This document shows positions 1 through 8,290 of a DNA stretch of 64,000 bases, piece after piece. The position numbers and the translations under genes were made by a program. The number at the start of each line of letters is the position of its first letter. Positions within the stretch are counted from its first letter, which is position 1. Source of the DNA: Bacillota bacterium. GTDB lineage: Bacteria; Bacillota; Clostridia; DSM-8532. Under the pieces are notes generated by a model, which was not told the DNA's origin, searched no databases, and saw nothing but the letters and a program-made list of their open reading frames with translations. The stretch spans positions 62,001 to 126,000 of the forward strand of contig JAEZJF010000018.1 in assembly GCA_023415825.1 (NCBI GenBank). The letters are read 5' to 3'.

Positions 1-783
1 GCAGTCTTCTTCCAATGTAATGGTCCCCTTATCCCCGCATATATCCAAAATCCTGGGGGAACCGGGATAAATGGAGGTAGTTCCTTGTATGACACCAAGC
101 GCACCATTTTTAAATTCGACCAGAGCAGCTGCGGTATCCTCCACCTCAATCTTCCTGGCAAGAGTTCTCGTATGGGCATAAACCGATTTTACAGGTCCCA
201 TGATATACTGCAGCAGATCAATTCCGTGTATCCCCTGATTCATTAAGGCTCCGCCGCCGTCCATCTTCCAGGTTCCTCGCCATCCTCCCTTGTCATAATA
301 CTCCTGGGATCGGTAGAATTTCATATAAATATCACCCATGATAAGTTTGCCTAGTAAACCTTGTTCCACTGCATTTTTTAGATGGCATACCCCGGAGCTG
401 AACCTTAACTGCGAAATAACAGCAAGTTTGACATTGTTTTTCTCACAGGCCTCAATGACCTCGTCCGCTTCCTGAAGAGTTAAAGCCATGGGTTTTTCCA
501 ATACAATGTGCTTTCCAAAATTAGCCGCCTTGACTGCCAATGGGGCATGTAATCCACTGGGCGTGCAAATACAAACAACATCTATCTCCGGAGATAGCAG
601 CATTGCTTCTATTGAAGCAAAAGCCTTTATACCAAACGTTTTTGCGAATTTCTCCCTGGAGGCTTCATTGACATCGGATGCTCCTACAAGCCTGGTGTTG
701 GGCACCTTCAAAATGGCATTGGCATGCCAGTTGGCTATCATGCCGCAGCCAATAATCCCAAATCCCACTTCTTGATTTATCAT
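1..783 (-). CDS. Gfo/Idh/MocA family oxidoreductase (3' end outside window)
   Basis: N-terminal 261 residues of an NAD(P)-dependent sugar or cyclitol dehydrogenase-like protein; the C-terminus lies beyond position 1. A Rossmann nucleotide-binding motif (GIIGCGMIA) sits at about residues 9-17, the family-defining EKP at 96-98, and a GGGALMNQGIHGID stretch in the catalytic domain carries the usual Gly-rich turn and His/Asp of the active site. The ATG at 783 is preceded by GGGAG at good spacing. It is the last visible gene of a minus-strand run that begins at the AraC regulator near 10.7 kb and holds two more Gfo/Idh/MocA genes, so it probably oxidises a substrate delivered by that operon's ABC importer. 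Family assignment is firm; the substrate cannot be told from sequence. Confidence 0.9.
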   Translation of the reverse strand, partial: MINQEVGFGIIGCGMIANWHANAILKVPNTRLVGASDVNEASREKFAKTFGIKAFASIEAMLLSPEIDVVCICTPSGLHAPLAVKAANFGKHIVLEKPMALTLQEADEVIEACEKNNVKLAVISQLRFSSGVCHLKNAVEQGLLGKLIMGDIYMKFYRSQEYYDKGGWRGTWKMDGGGALMNQGIHGIDLLQYIMGPVKSVYAHTRTLARKIEVEDTAAALVEFKNGALGVIQGTTSIYPGSPRILDICGDKGTITLEEDC

Positions 784-839
784 TTGATCACTCCCTTTTA
801 AGTCTCCTGAAAGTATTTCAATAGGTATGCTTGTTTCAC

Positions 840-2009
840 TTATGCAAAAATATAGTCATATTCATCCTGTGCGATCTTAACAGGCAATCCCAGTCTGGCT
901 GACTGCCTGGCTTTTAAAGTCACCAGTGTAGCCCTTGCTCCATCCAGTTCATTGCATGGGGATTCTGCCCCAAGCAAGATACAGTCAATAAATCTATCCA
1001 GCATTTTATAATGGCCCTTGTCTACAGCCGGGAAACTGACATCATTTTTATCAGCTGCCATCCGGTTTCTCTCAGCCACCTTGTTAATATAGAGGTTGCA
1101 CCCCTCTCCCTCAGTGATATGAGGGTAAGGATCTCTCGACAGCGGATAATTCTTCTTGAAAATTCCGGGAATGCCGCCTACTCTTAATTGCATATAGGTG
1201 TCCATAACGATGGAGGCACCGTTATGGAAAATTTCGATCATTTCTTTGGGATGGTCAAAGCTGCCTACAGCAGCATCAAAAATGGAGACAATGGAGGAGT
1301 CTTCGAATTGCAGGGTCAATACCTGATTGATTCTCGCCCAGCCTTCTACGTAAACCTTGACAGGCTCTTTTTTTAGTATGTAATGGGCTAAATCGACAAA
1401 ATGACACAACTCACCTATAATAGAGCCCTCGCCTACCATTTCATCCAGAGCATATCCTTTAAAGGACATAATATCGTCATTAATTCTCATGGAAATCATG
1501 GTGGCATCCTCTTCTTTAATTTTCTGGTGTTCGCCATCCAGTCGCTTATATCTCCAGGGCGCTTCAATGGGGTTGACCTTATGGTCCCGATAGATTTTGA
1601 CAGCATCTTCTACAATGGGAGCACATCTTCTGTTAAAGCCCACAACCAACTTAACTCCGGCCTTTCTGATAATTTTCATGATCCGGTAGGATTCTTCCAC
1701 GGTAGTACTCATAGGCTTTTCTACATAAATGTGTTTGCCTGCGTCAGCTGCTTCTTTAATAATTTTTTCCCGGATATCATGTGTGGTTAAAATCATCACA
1801 CCGTCTACTTCAGTATCCTTCAGGATATCCATATAGTCTTTTGTTGTTAATTCTGGTGAGTACTTATTCATAACATAATCCAGATTATCCTGTATGACAT
1901 CACAGCACCATTTGACGTGAATTCTCGGATTACCGAATGCATTATCAAAATGTACTCCCCTGGCTATCATGCCACAGCCAATAATTCCAATAACCGCTTT
2001 ATCTTTCAT
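840..2009 (-). CDS. Gfo/Idh/MocA family oxidoreductase
   Basis: A 389-residue NAD(P)-dependent oxidoreductase of full family length. GIIGCGMIA at about residues 8-16 is the dinucleotide-binding loop, EKP at 97-99 is the family motif, and GFNRR plus GEGSIIGELCHFVDL mark the C-terminal substrate domain with its catalytic His/Asp region. The ATG at 2009 follows a strong GGAGGGAAC ribosome binding site. It lies 56 bases upstream of the next (truncated) family member and 96 bases downstream of another, so three paralogues sit in series. Such arrays are known in inositol, sugar-acid and amino-sugar catabolic operons, where different members catalyse successive oxidation or reduction steps; that reading here is inference. 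The exact substrate is unknown. Confidence 0.92.
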   Translation of the reverse strand: MKDKAVIGIIGCGMIARGVHFDNAFGNPRIHVKWCCDVIQDNLDYVMNKYSPELTTKDYMDILKDTEVDGVMILTTHDIREKIIKEAADAGKHIYVEKPMSTTVEESYRIMKIIRKAGVKLVVGFNRRCAPIVEDAVKIYRDHKVNPIEAPWRYKRLDGEHQKIKEEDATMISMRINDDIMSFKGYALDEMVGEGSIIGELCHFVDLAHYILKKEPVKVYVEGWARINQVLTLQFEDSSIVSIFDAAVGSFDHPKEMIEIFHNGASIVMDTYMQLRVGGIPGIFKKNYPLSRDPYPHITEGEGCNLYINKVAERNRMAADKNDVSFPAVDKGHYKMLDRFIDCILLGAESPCNELDGARATLVTLKARQSARLGLPVKIAQDEYDYIFA

Positions 2010-2105
2010 TTCTTTGTTCCCTCCGTATTTTTATAAGTGCTTATCTTTGCCTGATAAGTTCACTCGTAAGTCCGCGTGCTTTGTTTAATCGTTCGAATTC
2101 ATTTT

Positions 2106-3065
2106 TTAGAGGTTGCGCAATTCCACTTTTTGCCCATTGTCTGCCGACAATCTCGCTGCAAAAAGCGTTTTCATTACTTCCAGGGATTCATCAAGGGGTA
2201 TGGGCAGGGTTCTGCTCTGAACACCTTCAATGAAACGGTCAACCATATTAACAAATCCGAAAGAATTGAGCGGATCTGAAACTTTGGTGGCATCCAAATC
2301 AGGGGGATTACCACCGTAAATTTTTCCCTTAGTGCCATAGACGGTAATATCATACCCAAAGGATGAGATGCAGGACAGCATATTCACAGTCGCATAGCAG
2401 CCGTTGTCAAACTTCATTAATACAATGGCGGTATCCTCGGATTGAGCGTTTTTATAGATAATATTGTCCCGGGTACAATACACTGATTTAACACCGGGCC
2501 CAAATATCATCTGAATGGGTTCCACACCGTGAATAGCAATATTAATAATCTCTCCACCACCGGTTTCGATATTATCCTGCCATTTATTGGGCTCTTCAAG
2601 ATAGTACTTCATATTGTGAAATACATTGACCACAGCAGCCACCGGAGTACCTATTTCTCCATCCAAGATTCTTTTCTTAATATCCAGATAGGCGGGCATG
2701 TACCGCATGGCAGAACAGCTCATCAATATGGCCCCGGATTGCTCGGCCAGCCTGATGATGTCTTTCGCATCCTGTAACTGGGTGGATAAGGGCTTATCGA
2801 TAAAAACACCTATTCCTTGTTTGATAAAAGGTATTGCGGCCTGACAATGCTTATAATTCTTAACATCAATAAATACAGCGTCCAAATCCAGCTTATAAAA
2901 GGCTTCCAGACCCTCAACCGCTTTTACATTATGCTTCTCGCAATACTTGGTCAGTTCTGCGGCATCCTCATCCCAGGCATAATCCACCTGAAGTCCCTTA
3001 TTCATCAAAATCTCCGCAAAAGAATAGGGATGGGAACAGGCCAGTCCTAAAACACCGACTTTCAT
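2106..3065 (-). CDS. Gfo/Idh/MocA family oxidoreductase (divergent)
   Basis: About 319 residues. I chose the ATG at 3065 because it is preceded by GCGGGGTG at proper spacing and the protein then begins directly with the Rossmann strand MKVGVLGLACSHP; the longer frame from 3080 adds only five residues. The nucleotide loop is unusual (GLACSH instead of GCGxxA) and the family EKP appears as DKP at about residues 90-92, so this is a divergent member of the family. The C-terminal domain retains the GGGEIINIAIHGVEP block. It is 3'-adjacent to the enolase-superfamily gene and 5' to two more oxidoreductases in the same operon. The substrate is unknown. Confidence 0.88.
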   Translation of the reverse strand: MKVGVLGLACSHPYSFAEILMNKGLQVDYAWDEDAAELTKYCEKHNVKAVEGLEAFYKLDLDAVFIDVKNYKHCQAAIPFIKQGIGVFIDKPLSTQLQDAKDIIRLAEQSGAILMSCSAMRYMPAYLDIKKRILDGEIGTPVAAVVNVFHNMKYYLEEPNKWQDNIETGGGEIINIAIHGVEPIQMIFGPGVKSVYCTRDNIIYKNAQSEDTAIVLMKFDNGCYATVNMLSCISSFGYDITVYGTKGKIYGGNPPDLDATKVSDPLNSFGFVNMVDRFIEGVQSRTLPIPLDESLEVMKTLFAARLSADNGQKVELRNL

Positions 3066-3121
3066 AACTTCACCCCGCAAAATAATGTCATTTTATTTCC
3101 TGACTCTATCAAGAAAAAATA

Positions 3122-4465
3122 CTAGAAGAGACCTTTCTGTTGGAAATTGTTAAAGGAAACCTTTCCATGACGTACTTGATATAAATCCTGATAATGATGT
3201 GACCATTCCGTGTTTGCAAAAGGAATATACTGTCTGGAGTTATATTCTACCCCCATAACAGGCAGGATCCTTGCTGCAAATCCTGCTGATTGGATAAATG
3301 CAATTCCGGGATTGGTCAGATCCTGAACCGAGTATCGTATGCCATAGGTTTTTGCCATGGCAAGGTATAGGAGCGCATGACTGATGCCCTTGCATATTTT
3401 CATCGCAACACCTGACCAGCCCAGAGCTCTTGCCAGTTCAAAGGTTTCAATATCAACAATTCCTTCGTCGGCAAATACGGGCTTTAGCTCTGCAACACGG
3501 GACATGTCAAATCTGTTTAAAGATAAATCCCGCTCGATGGGCTGTTCCAGATACAGAACGGAGTGATAGGCTTCAGGGGATGTTTCTTTCAATTTGTTAA
3601 GGTATTCAATGACTGTGTCAGGACTCTCATTCATTTCATTGGAATCTGTTGAAAAATAATAATCACTTATGCCTAATTGCTTTAACTGCTCTGAAACCAC
3701 CTTAGCCACAGACATCGTTCTGTCAACATCGGCCTGTATATCGCGACCTGACAGCTTAATTTTAAAGCAGTAAACACCATCACGTTTTATCCATTCATCC
3801 AGACTGACCGGAACTCCGTCCTGAGGAGACAAATGGTTTTTCTCATAAACGGTCAGGGGATCTGTTCCCCCCACAAGATGGAAAACAGGCATTGTTTGAG
3901 AATAATGGGGCAACAGAAAATCGGATATATATCTCCCTTTGAATCGATCTCCCAAATATTTTGACAAATCACAGGCCATAAAATCCTTAGAGTACCCCTC
4001 ATAACTGCATATGGCATTAACTTTTCCAAAGGCGTCATGAAGCGCTGTATCAAAAGGAGACGCACATACGATGGGGACAAGAGCCGGAATTATAGATTGA
4101 ATGCCTTCTTTTTTTCCTATTTCTTCAGCCAGTTTGAATAATGTCTTTTCCAAATCCATGTAGATATCAAGGGGATGACCCCTATAGGGGTAATTTTCTA
4201 TTATTTTCCCAAATCCCGCCGATATCTCCCGCATGATTTTATCTTTGATCTCATGGGTAAGACTTGGATCCGGGAAAGCCCATAAATCACTCAATAATAT
4301 GTTTCCAAATCCACGGGACCTTGCTCCGCTTCCGTTCTCAACCTCAATTTCGGCAGTACAGGATGTAATGGTGCGAACGATACCGTCTCCAAATTTCAAG
4401 GGTATTCTCAATGCCTCTTCATTAAAAGAGCATTGGACATTTACAATTTTAATATCTGACTTCAT
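3122..4465 (-). CDS. Enolase-superfamily enzyme (MR/MLE type)
   Basis: About 447 residues. The ATG at 4465 is preferred over 4486 because GAGAAGG lies just before it. The barrel carries the full set of muconate-lactonizing/dipeptide-epimerase-type residues: KIK at about 235-237 (second-strand base), TDSNE with D274, LEQP with E307, ADEG with D333/E334 as metal ligands, and K356 in KICKG as the opposite base. Enzymes of this layout abstract a proton alpha to a carboxylate with Mg2+, giving epimerisation, dehydration or cycloisomerisation. With the M55 peptidase-like enzyme and three oxidoreductases in the same operon, either a sugar-acid dehydratase or a dipeptide epimerase is possible; the sequence does not decide. 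Confidence 0.85.
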   Translation of the reverse strand: MKSDIKIVNVQCSFNEEALRIPLKFGDGIVRTITSCTAEIEVENGSGARSRGFGNILLSDLWAFPDPSLTHEIKDKIMREISAGFGKIIENYPYRGHPLDIYMDLEKTLFKLAEEIGKKEGIQSIIPALVPIVCASPFDTALHDAFGKVNAICSYEGYSKDFMACDLSKYLGDRFKGRYISDFLLPHYSQTMPVFHLVGGTDPLTVYEKNHLSPQDGVPVSLDEWIKRDGVYCFKIKLSGRDIQADVDRTMSVAKVVSEQLKQLGISDYYFSTDSNEMNESPDTVIEYLNKLKETSPEAYHSVLYLEQPIERDLSLNRFDMSRVAELKPVFADEGIVDIETFELARALGWSGVAMKICKGISHALLYLAMAKTYGIRYSVQDLTNPGIAFIQSAGFAARILPVMGVEYNSRQYIPFANTEWSHHYQDLYQVRHGKVSFNNFQQKGLF

Positions 4466-4499
4466 TGATCCTTCTCTCCACTTCATACTAAGCTGTTTA

Positions 4500-5531
4500 T
4501 CAGTATTTAAGTAACACTGCTATGGGCTTTTCAGAAGCATTGAGAATATTTTCATAGACCTCCTGACACTGATCGATGGGAGATATGTATGAAATCAGGG
4601 GCTGCACATCGATTTTCCCTGCAGACAGCAGATCGATATACGCTTCCATGTTTCTGTTTTCTGTCCACCGCACATACCCGTAAGGATAATCATGTCCCTC
4701 TTCCTCATAGGACAAATCATATCTTCCGGGACCATAGGAACGGGATATTAACAGGTCGATTTCCTTGTTGTAAAGGGTATCCCTTGGAAAATCCAATTTC
4801 ACAAGTCCGACCATGACAACCTTTCCCTTTTCCCTGCACATTTCAATAGCATCACACAGGGGTTTTGATGAATTGGGGCTTCCGGCACATACAATGGAGA
4901 CATCTGCTCCACGCCGGTTGGTCAGCTCAATAACCTTCTCTATGGCATTTTCCTGTGATCCATTAATGCAATAGTCGGCTCCCAGGCTTTTTGCAAGGGC
5001 AAGCCGGTCTTCTGCAAGATCAATGGCGATTACTTTTGTCCCTGCTATCTTGGCAAATTGTACGGTAAGAAGTCCAATCATTCCCAGACCTATGACCGTT
5101 ACCCAATCTCCCAGACAAGCCCCCCCTCTTCTGAAGCCGTGCAGTGCGATAGCTGCTAGAGCGTTAAATGCTGCCTCTTTTTCGGATACATTCTCCGGAA
5201 GCTTGACAAACAAATTATTGGGTACATAACAAATTTCACTATGGGATGCATGACCGCCACCGGCACAGGCTACCCTGTCACCGACCTTGATCCCTTCTTT
5301 CGCATTGCGTCCGACTTCAATGACGGTACCCGCATTACTGTAACCTAGTGCAATATCTGATCCTTGTCCTTCAACGCCATTTTTCCTGAACTGGGCTATA
5401 ACAGAGCCTTCCGTGCCTGTGCTGATAAGGGAATATTCGGTTCTGACCAATATGCCGTCATCCTTACAGACAGGCGCTTCCAAATCCTTCAGCAAAATCT
5501 GTCCTGTAGGACTTAAATATACCTGCTTCAT
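4500..5531 (-). CDS. MDR-family zinc-independent dehydrogenase
   Basis: A 343-residue medium-chain dehydrogenase/reductase. The N-terminal GroES-like domain has the YSLISTGTEGS motif typical of a subgroup lacking zinc-ligand cysteines, and the Rossmann domain shows VIGLGMIGLLTVQ at about residues 167-179 followed by an acidic residue after strand 2 (AIDLAED) that favours NAD. The start ATG at 5531 has TAAGGAG at seven bases. Members of this subgroup are often fused or adjacent to Gfo/Idh/MocA proteins in polysaccharide or sugar operons, which matches this context: it lies 23 bases after the M55 gene and 34 bases before the enolase-superfamily gene. The likely role is oxidation of a secondary alcohol on the imported compound; this is inferred. 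Confidence 0.88.
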   Translation of the reverse strand: MKQVYLSPTGQILLKDLEAPVCKDDGILVRTEYSLISTGTEGSVIAQFRKNGVEGQGSDIALGYSNAGTVIEVGRNAKEGIKVGDRVACAGGGHASHSEICYVPNNLFVKLPENVSEKEAAFNALAAIALHGFRRGGACLGDWVTVIGLGMIGLLTVQFAKIAGTKVIAIDLAEDRLALAKSLGADYCINGSQENAIEKVIELTNRRGADVSIVCAGSPNSSKPLCDAIEMCREKGKVVMVGLVKLDFPRDTLYNKEIDLLISRSYGPGRYDLSYEEEGHDYPYGYVRWTENRNMEAYIDLLSAGKIDVQPLISYISPIDQCQEVYENILNASEKPIAVLLKY

Positions 5532-5554
5532 AATAAAACTCCTTAAGCTGTCTT

Positions 5555-6406
5555 TTATTTTTTTTGTCTTGCAAGATGGTAACGTATCACCTTGTTATCA
5601 AGGTCCTGACTGCCAAAATCATTCCATGGCATTTTATTGAGCGCCCTATGGACGGTTTCAAACAAATCGTCCCCAGTCACATCTTCATCCAGTATCATGA
5701 TATTAGGATCCCGATCACTTACATTAATCCGGTATCCGCCTTTGATCTTATAAGGCTTTATGTCCTTCCGGTTTTCTATCCCTCTTTTTACACCTTCATA
5801 AATAAGCTGCTGCGCCTTAACAGGATGCAGACAACGGGCAAAAAAAGGAGATAGGGCTTCCTTGACCACCGCTGTTTCCACATTGGGTATTTTTTCACAA
5901 AGCTCCTTGGTGATTTGCTGATCTCCGCTTATAAACACGAAAGGAACATCAAAATAACCTGCCAGGGCAGCGCACATACTTGCCTCACTTAATCGTATTT
6001 CATCATTATTGATATGCCACATGCTATGTGGAAGGGAGGCATGCTTTGTCCCTGCCATGGCATGCATGCCAACAGCAACCACCGCATCAAAGGACTCATC
6101 CAGACAGGGTACCCAGTTGGGCTGCAAGCTGTTGATTCCATGTATGAGTTCGGCTGCCGGATCCAATTGATCCATGAGAATATTTCTAGCCGGACCGTGA
6201 TTGTCGCTGACATAAATAGTCGTCGCTCCTACGTCCCTGGCTGCCCTTACAGCAGCATTGACTTCTCCTGTAAGGAGCTCGGACATCTTTAGCTTTTTAA
6301 AATATTTTTCTACTTCACTGGCAGCGGAGTTTTGCGGGTCCCATTCCACTACCCCCGAAACACCTTCTAAATCAGTATGAATATATACCTTCAAACCTTT
6401 TTCCAT
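5555..6406 (-). CDS. M55 family D-aminopeptidase-like metallohydrolase
   Basis: A 283-residue protein close in length to DppA, the zinc D-aminopeptidase of Bacillus. The known metal and catalytic residues of the family align: TDLEG gives D12 and E14, SDNHGPARN gives H70, GMHAMAG gives H115, and LSEASMCAALAG gives E141. DppA acts on D-Ala-containing peptides as a self-compartmentalising decamer, so D-amino-acid peptide hydrolysis is the reference activity. Here it is the first gene after a carbohydrate-type ABC importer (gap 18 bases) and precedes dehydrogenases, not peptide transporters, which suggests that the operon's substrate may combine a sugar with a D-amino acid or peptide. Start ATG with AGGGAGG upstream. 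Confidence 0.9.
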   Translation of the reverse strand: MEKGLKVYIHTDLEGVSGVVEWDPQNSAASEVEKYFKKLKMSELLTGEVNAAVRAARDVGATTIYVSDNHGPARNILMDQLDPAAELIHGINSLQPNWVPCLDESFDAVVAVGMHAMAGTKHASLPHSMWHINNDEIRLSEASMCAALAGYFDVPFVFISGDQQITKELCEKIPNVETAVVKEALSPFFARCLHPVKAQQLIYEGVKRGIENRKDIKPYKIKGGYRINVSDRDPNIMILDEDVTGDDLFETVHRALNKMPWNDFGSQDLDNKVIRYHLARQKK

Positions 6407-6424
6407 TGTACTCCCTCCCTACTC

Positions 6425-7315
6425 CTAGCCCTTCACAGATCCAGCAGTCATTCCTTGAATTAATTGTTCTGAAAAAATGGAGTAGATAAGCAAACTGGGT
6501 AACATGATAATGACCAGTCCGGAAAAAAGTGCTCCCCAATCCGAATCGTACTCTGCCACCGAGCTTAAATTCATCAAGCCCACAGGCAGTGTTCTTTTGG
6601 AGTCAGTTGTCAGATAAACCAACGGATCAATATAGTTATTCCATACCGATATAAAATTAAAAATGATAATGGTCATCCACCCTGGCTTAGCTAAAGGAAA
6701 CATGATCTTAAAGTAAACTTGAAAATCATTGGCGCCATCAATTTTCGCAGACTCTTCAATTTCCCGCGGCAATGTCTTAAAAAAACCTATCAATAAAAAT
6801 ATAGCGAAAGGAAACAGATTCACTAACATAATGGCAATAAGGCCCGGCCAACGATCCAGCAAAGACAAATTAGAAAGCATGATAAAAGACGGAATGGTCA
6901 TAAATATCTGAGGTACCATAAGTCCGGATAGGAAAAGGCTGGTTAAAATTTTATTCCCAAAAAATTTATAACGAGCTAAAACATAAGCAGCCATTGAACA
7001 TAAAGTAACATTTAGGGTTACCGTTATTAATGTAATAAAAATGCTGTTAAAGAAATAGGTTCCTACCTTGGCTTTGGTCCATGCCCGAATGTAATTGTCA
7101 AATTTCACGGCCTGGGGGAGTCCAAAGGGGTTAGTATAAAATTCCATTGTTGTTTTAAATGAAGTCATTATGGTCCATAAAAGGGGCAGAACAACGCTCG
7201 TAATAAATATAATGATTAAGATTCTACCTATTAGCCTGCCCCATGAAAATTCCGATATTTTTTTTATTATGCCAGTATTTTTATTGACTTCATATCCTGT
7301 CAAGTCTGTCCTCAT
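6425..7315 (-). CDS. Carbohydrate ABC transporter permease, MalG type
   Basis: A 296-residue inner membrane permease with six predicted transmembrane segments, the first at about residues 29-50. The conserved EAA loop reads EIEESAKIDGANDFQVYFKI in the fourth cytoplasmic region and couples to the ATPase. The C-terminus (IQGMTAGSVKG) is typical of the MalG family. The start follows a GGGGTG ribosome binding site. It works with the MalF-type permease directly upstream and the binding protein before that. No ATPase gene is in the operon, so a shared MsmX/UgpC-type ATPase elsewhere in the genome is expected, as is common for CUT1 importers in Bacillota. Confidence 0.94.
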   Translation of the reverse strand: MRTDLTGYEVNKNTGIIKKISEFSWGRLIGRILIIIFITSVVLPLLWTIMTSFKTTMEFYTNPFGLPQAVKFDNYIRAWTKAKVGTYFFNSIFITLITVTLNVTLCSMAAYVLARYKFFGNKILTSLFLSGLMVPQIFMTIPSFIMLSNLSLLDRWPGLIAIMLVNLFPFAIFLLIGFFKTLPREIEESAKIDGANDFQVYFKIMFPLAKPGWMTIIIFNFISVWNNYIDPLVYLTTDSKRTLPVGLMNLSSVAEYDSDWGALFSGLVIIMLPSLLIYSIFSEQLIQGMTAGSVKG

Positions 7316-7330
7316 CTTTTCACCCCTAAA

Positions 7331-8224
7331 TTATAATTCATACTCTTCTTTTTTAGTCGCTAGATTAATAACGCCTTGGACAATAAAAGTAATGGCAAAA
7401 GTAATAAATCCAATTGCAGTTGCATAGCCGAAGTTATTTTCTAAAAAGGCTTTATTATACATTAAGGTCTCCAGCACCTGAGATTGCCCATTGGGCCCCC
7501 CGTTGGTAAGGATATTCACATAGGCAAAATTATTTTTAAAACCGTTTATGGCAAAAAATATCATTGAAATTCTGATAATACCCCAAATAAGAGGTAGTGT
7601 AATACCGAAAAATTGACTGACTACATTGGCACCATCAATAGTGGCAGCCTCATATATTTCTTCCGGGATTCTTTTGATTGCTGCAATAAATAGCACAATA
7701 TAGAACCCCGTATATGTCCAGATTTGTACCACGGCTATAGAAGGTATGACAGTAGCTGCATTGCCTAACCAATCCCTTGTTAAATTTTCAAGTCCAATTG
7801 CAGTTAAAAGATTATTTAAAACCCCAATGGATGAAGGATTGTATATAAAAGACCAAACCAGACAGATAATGACGATGGACAGGACATTGGGTGTAAAAAC
7901 CAATACCCTGTAAATCCTAGATTCAAAATGCTTAAGTTTTGCTCTTACCAATAGATTGGCGAACAGTATAGACAATATAAAAACAGGAAGGAATGTTATG
8001 GTTATAAACTTCACATTATGGGTAAAAGCCTCCCATACCTTGGGATCGTTAAATAAAGTCATAAAATTCTGAAGACCAACGAAGACAGCATTTCTGCTGA
8101 TTCCTGACCAACGAGTAAAGGAATAATAAAATGCTGTGATAAAAGGTACAATAAAAAACACTGTATACATTGCTAGCGGTATGGCTAAAAATGAAAATAT
8201 AAATAATCTGTTCTTCTTTTGCAA
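7331..8224 (-). CDS. Carbohydrate ABC transporter permease, MalF type
   Basis: About 297 residues with six transmembrane segments and the EAA loop EIYEAATIDGANVVSQFFGI. I place the start at a TTG (8224), because GGAGGTG lies six bases upstream of it. The GTG at 8239 used by the longest frame overlaps that ribosome binding site and would have none of its own. The protein then begins MQKKNRLFIFSFLAIP, as in other MalF homologues. It pairs with the MalG-type permease 15 bases downstream to form the channel of a CUT1 importer. A 15-bp stem-loop lies between this gene and the binding-protein gene and probably lowers permease expression relative to the binding protein. Confidence 0.92.
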   Translation of the reverse strand: MQKKNRLFIFSFLAIPLAMYTVFFIVPFITAFYYSFTRWSGISRNAVFVGLQNFMTLFNDPKVWEAFTHNVKFITITFLPVFILSILFANLLVRAKLKHFESRIYRVLVFTPNVLSIVIICLVWSFIYNPSSIGVLNNLLTAIGLENLTRDWLGNAATVIPSIAVVQIWTYTGFYIVLFIAAIKRIPEEIYEAATIDGANVVSQFFGITLPLIWGIIRISMIFFAINGFKNNFAYVNILTNGGPNGQSQVLETLMYNKAFLENNFGYATAIGFITFAITFIVQGVINLATKKEEYEL

Positions 8225-8245
8225 GAACTGCACCTCCACTTTATT

Positions 8246-8282
8246 AATTCGGGTTTAGGGTTGTTAGCCCTAAACCCGAATT
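8246..8282 (-). terminator. Stem-loop between binding-protein and permease genes
   Basis: Perfect 15-bp inverted repeat (arms 8246-8260 and 8268-8282, seven-base loop) in the gap between the SBP stop and the permease start. No U-tract follows on the minus strand, so it looks like an attenuator or mRNA 3'-end stabiliser rather than a full terminator. Its downstream edge is only about 10 bases from the permease ribosome binding site. Confidence 0.75.
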
Positions 8283-8290
8283 TGAAGCTA

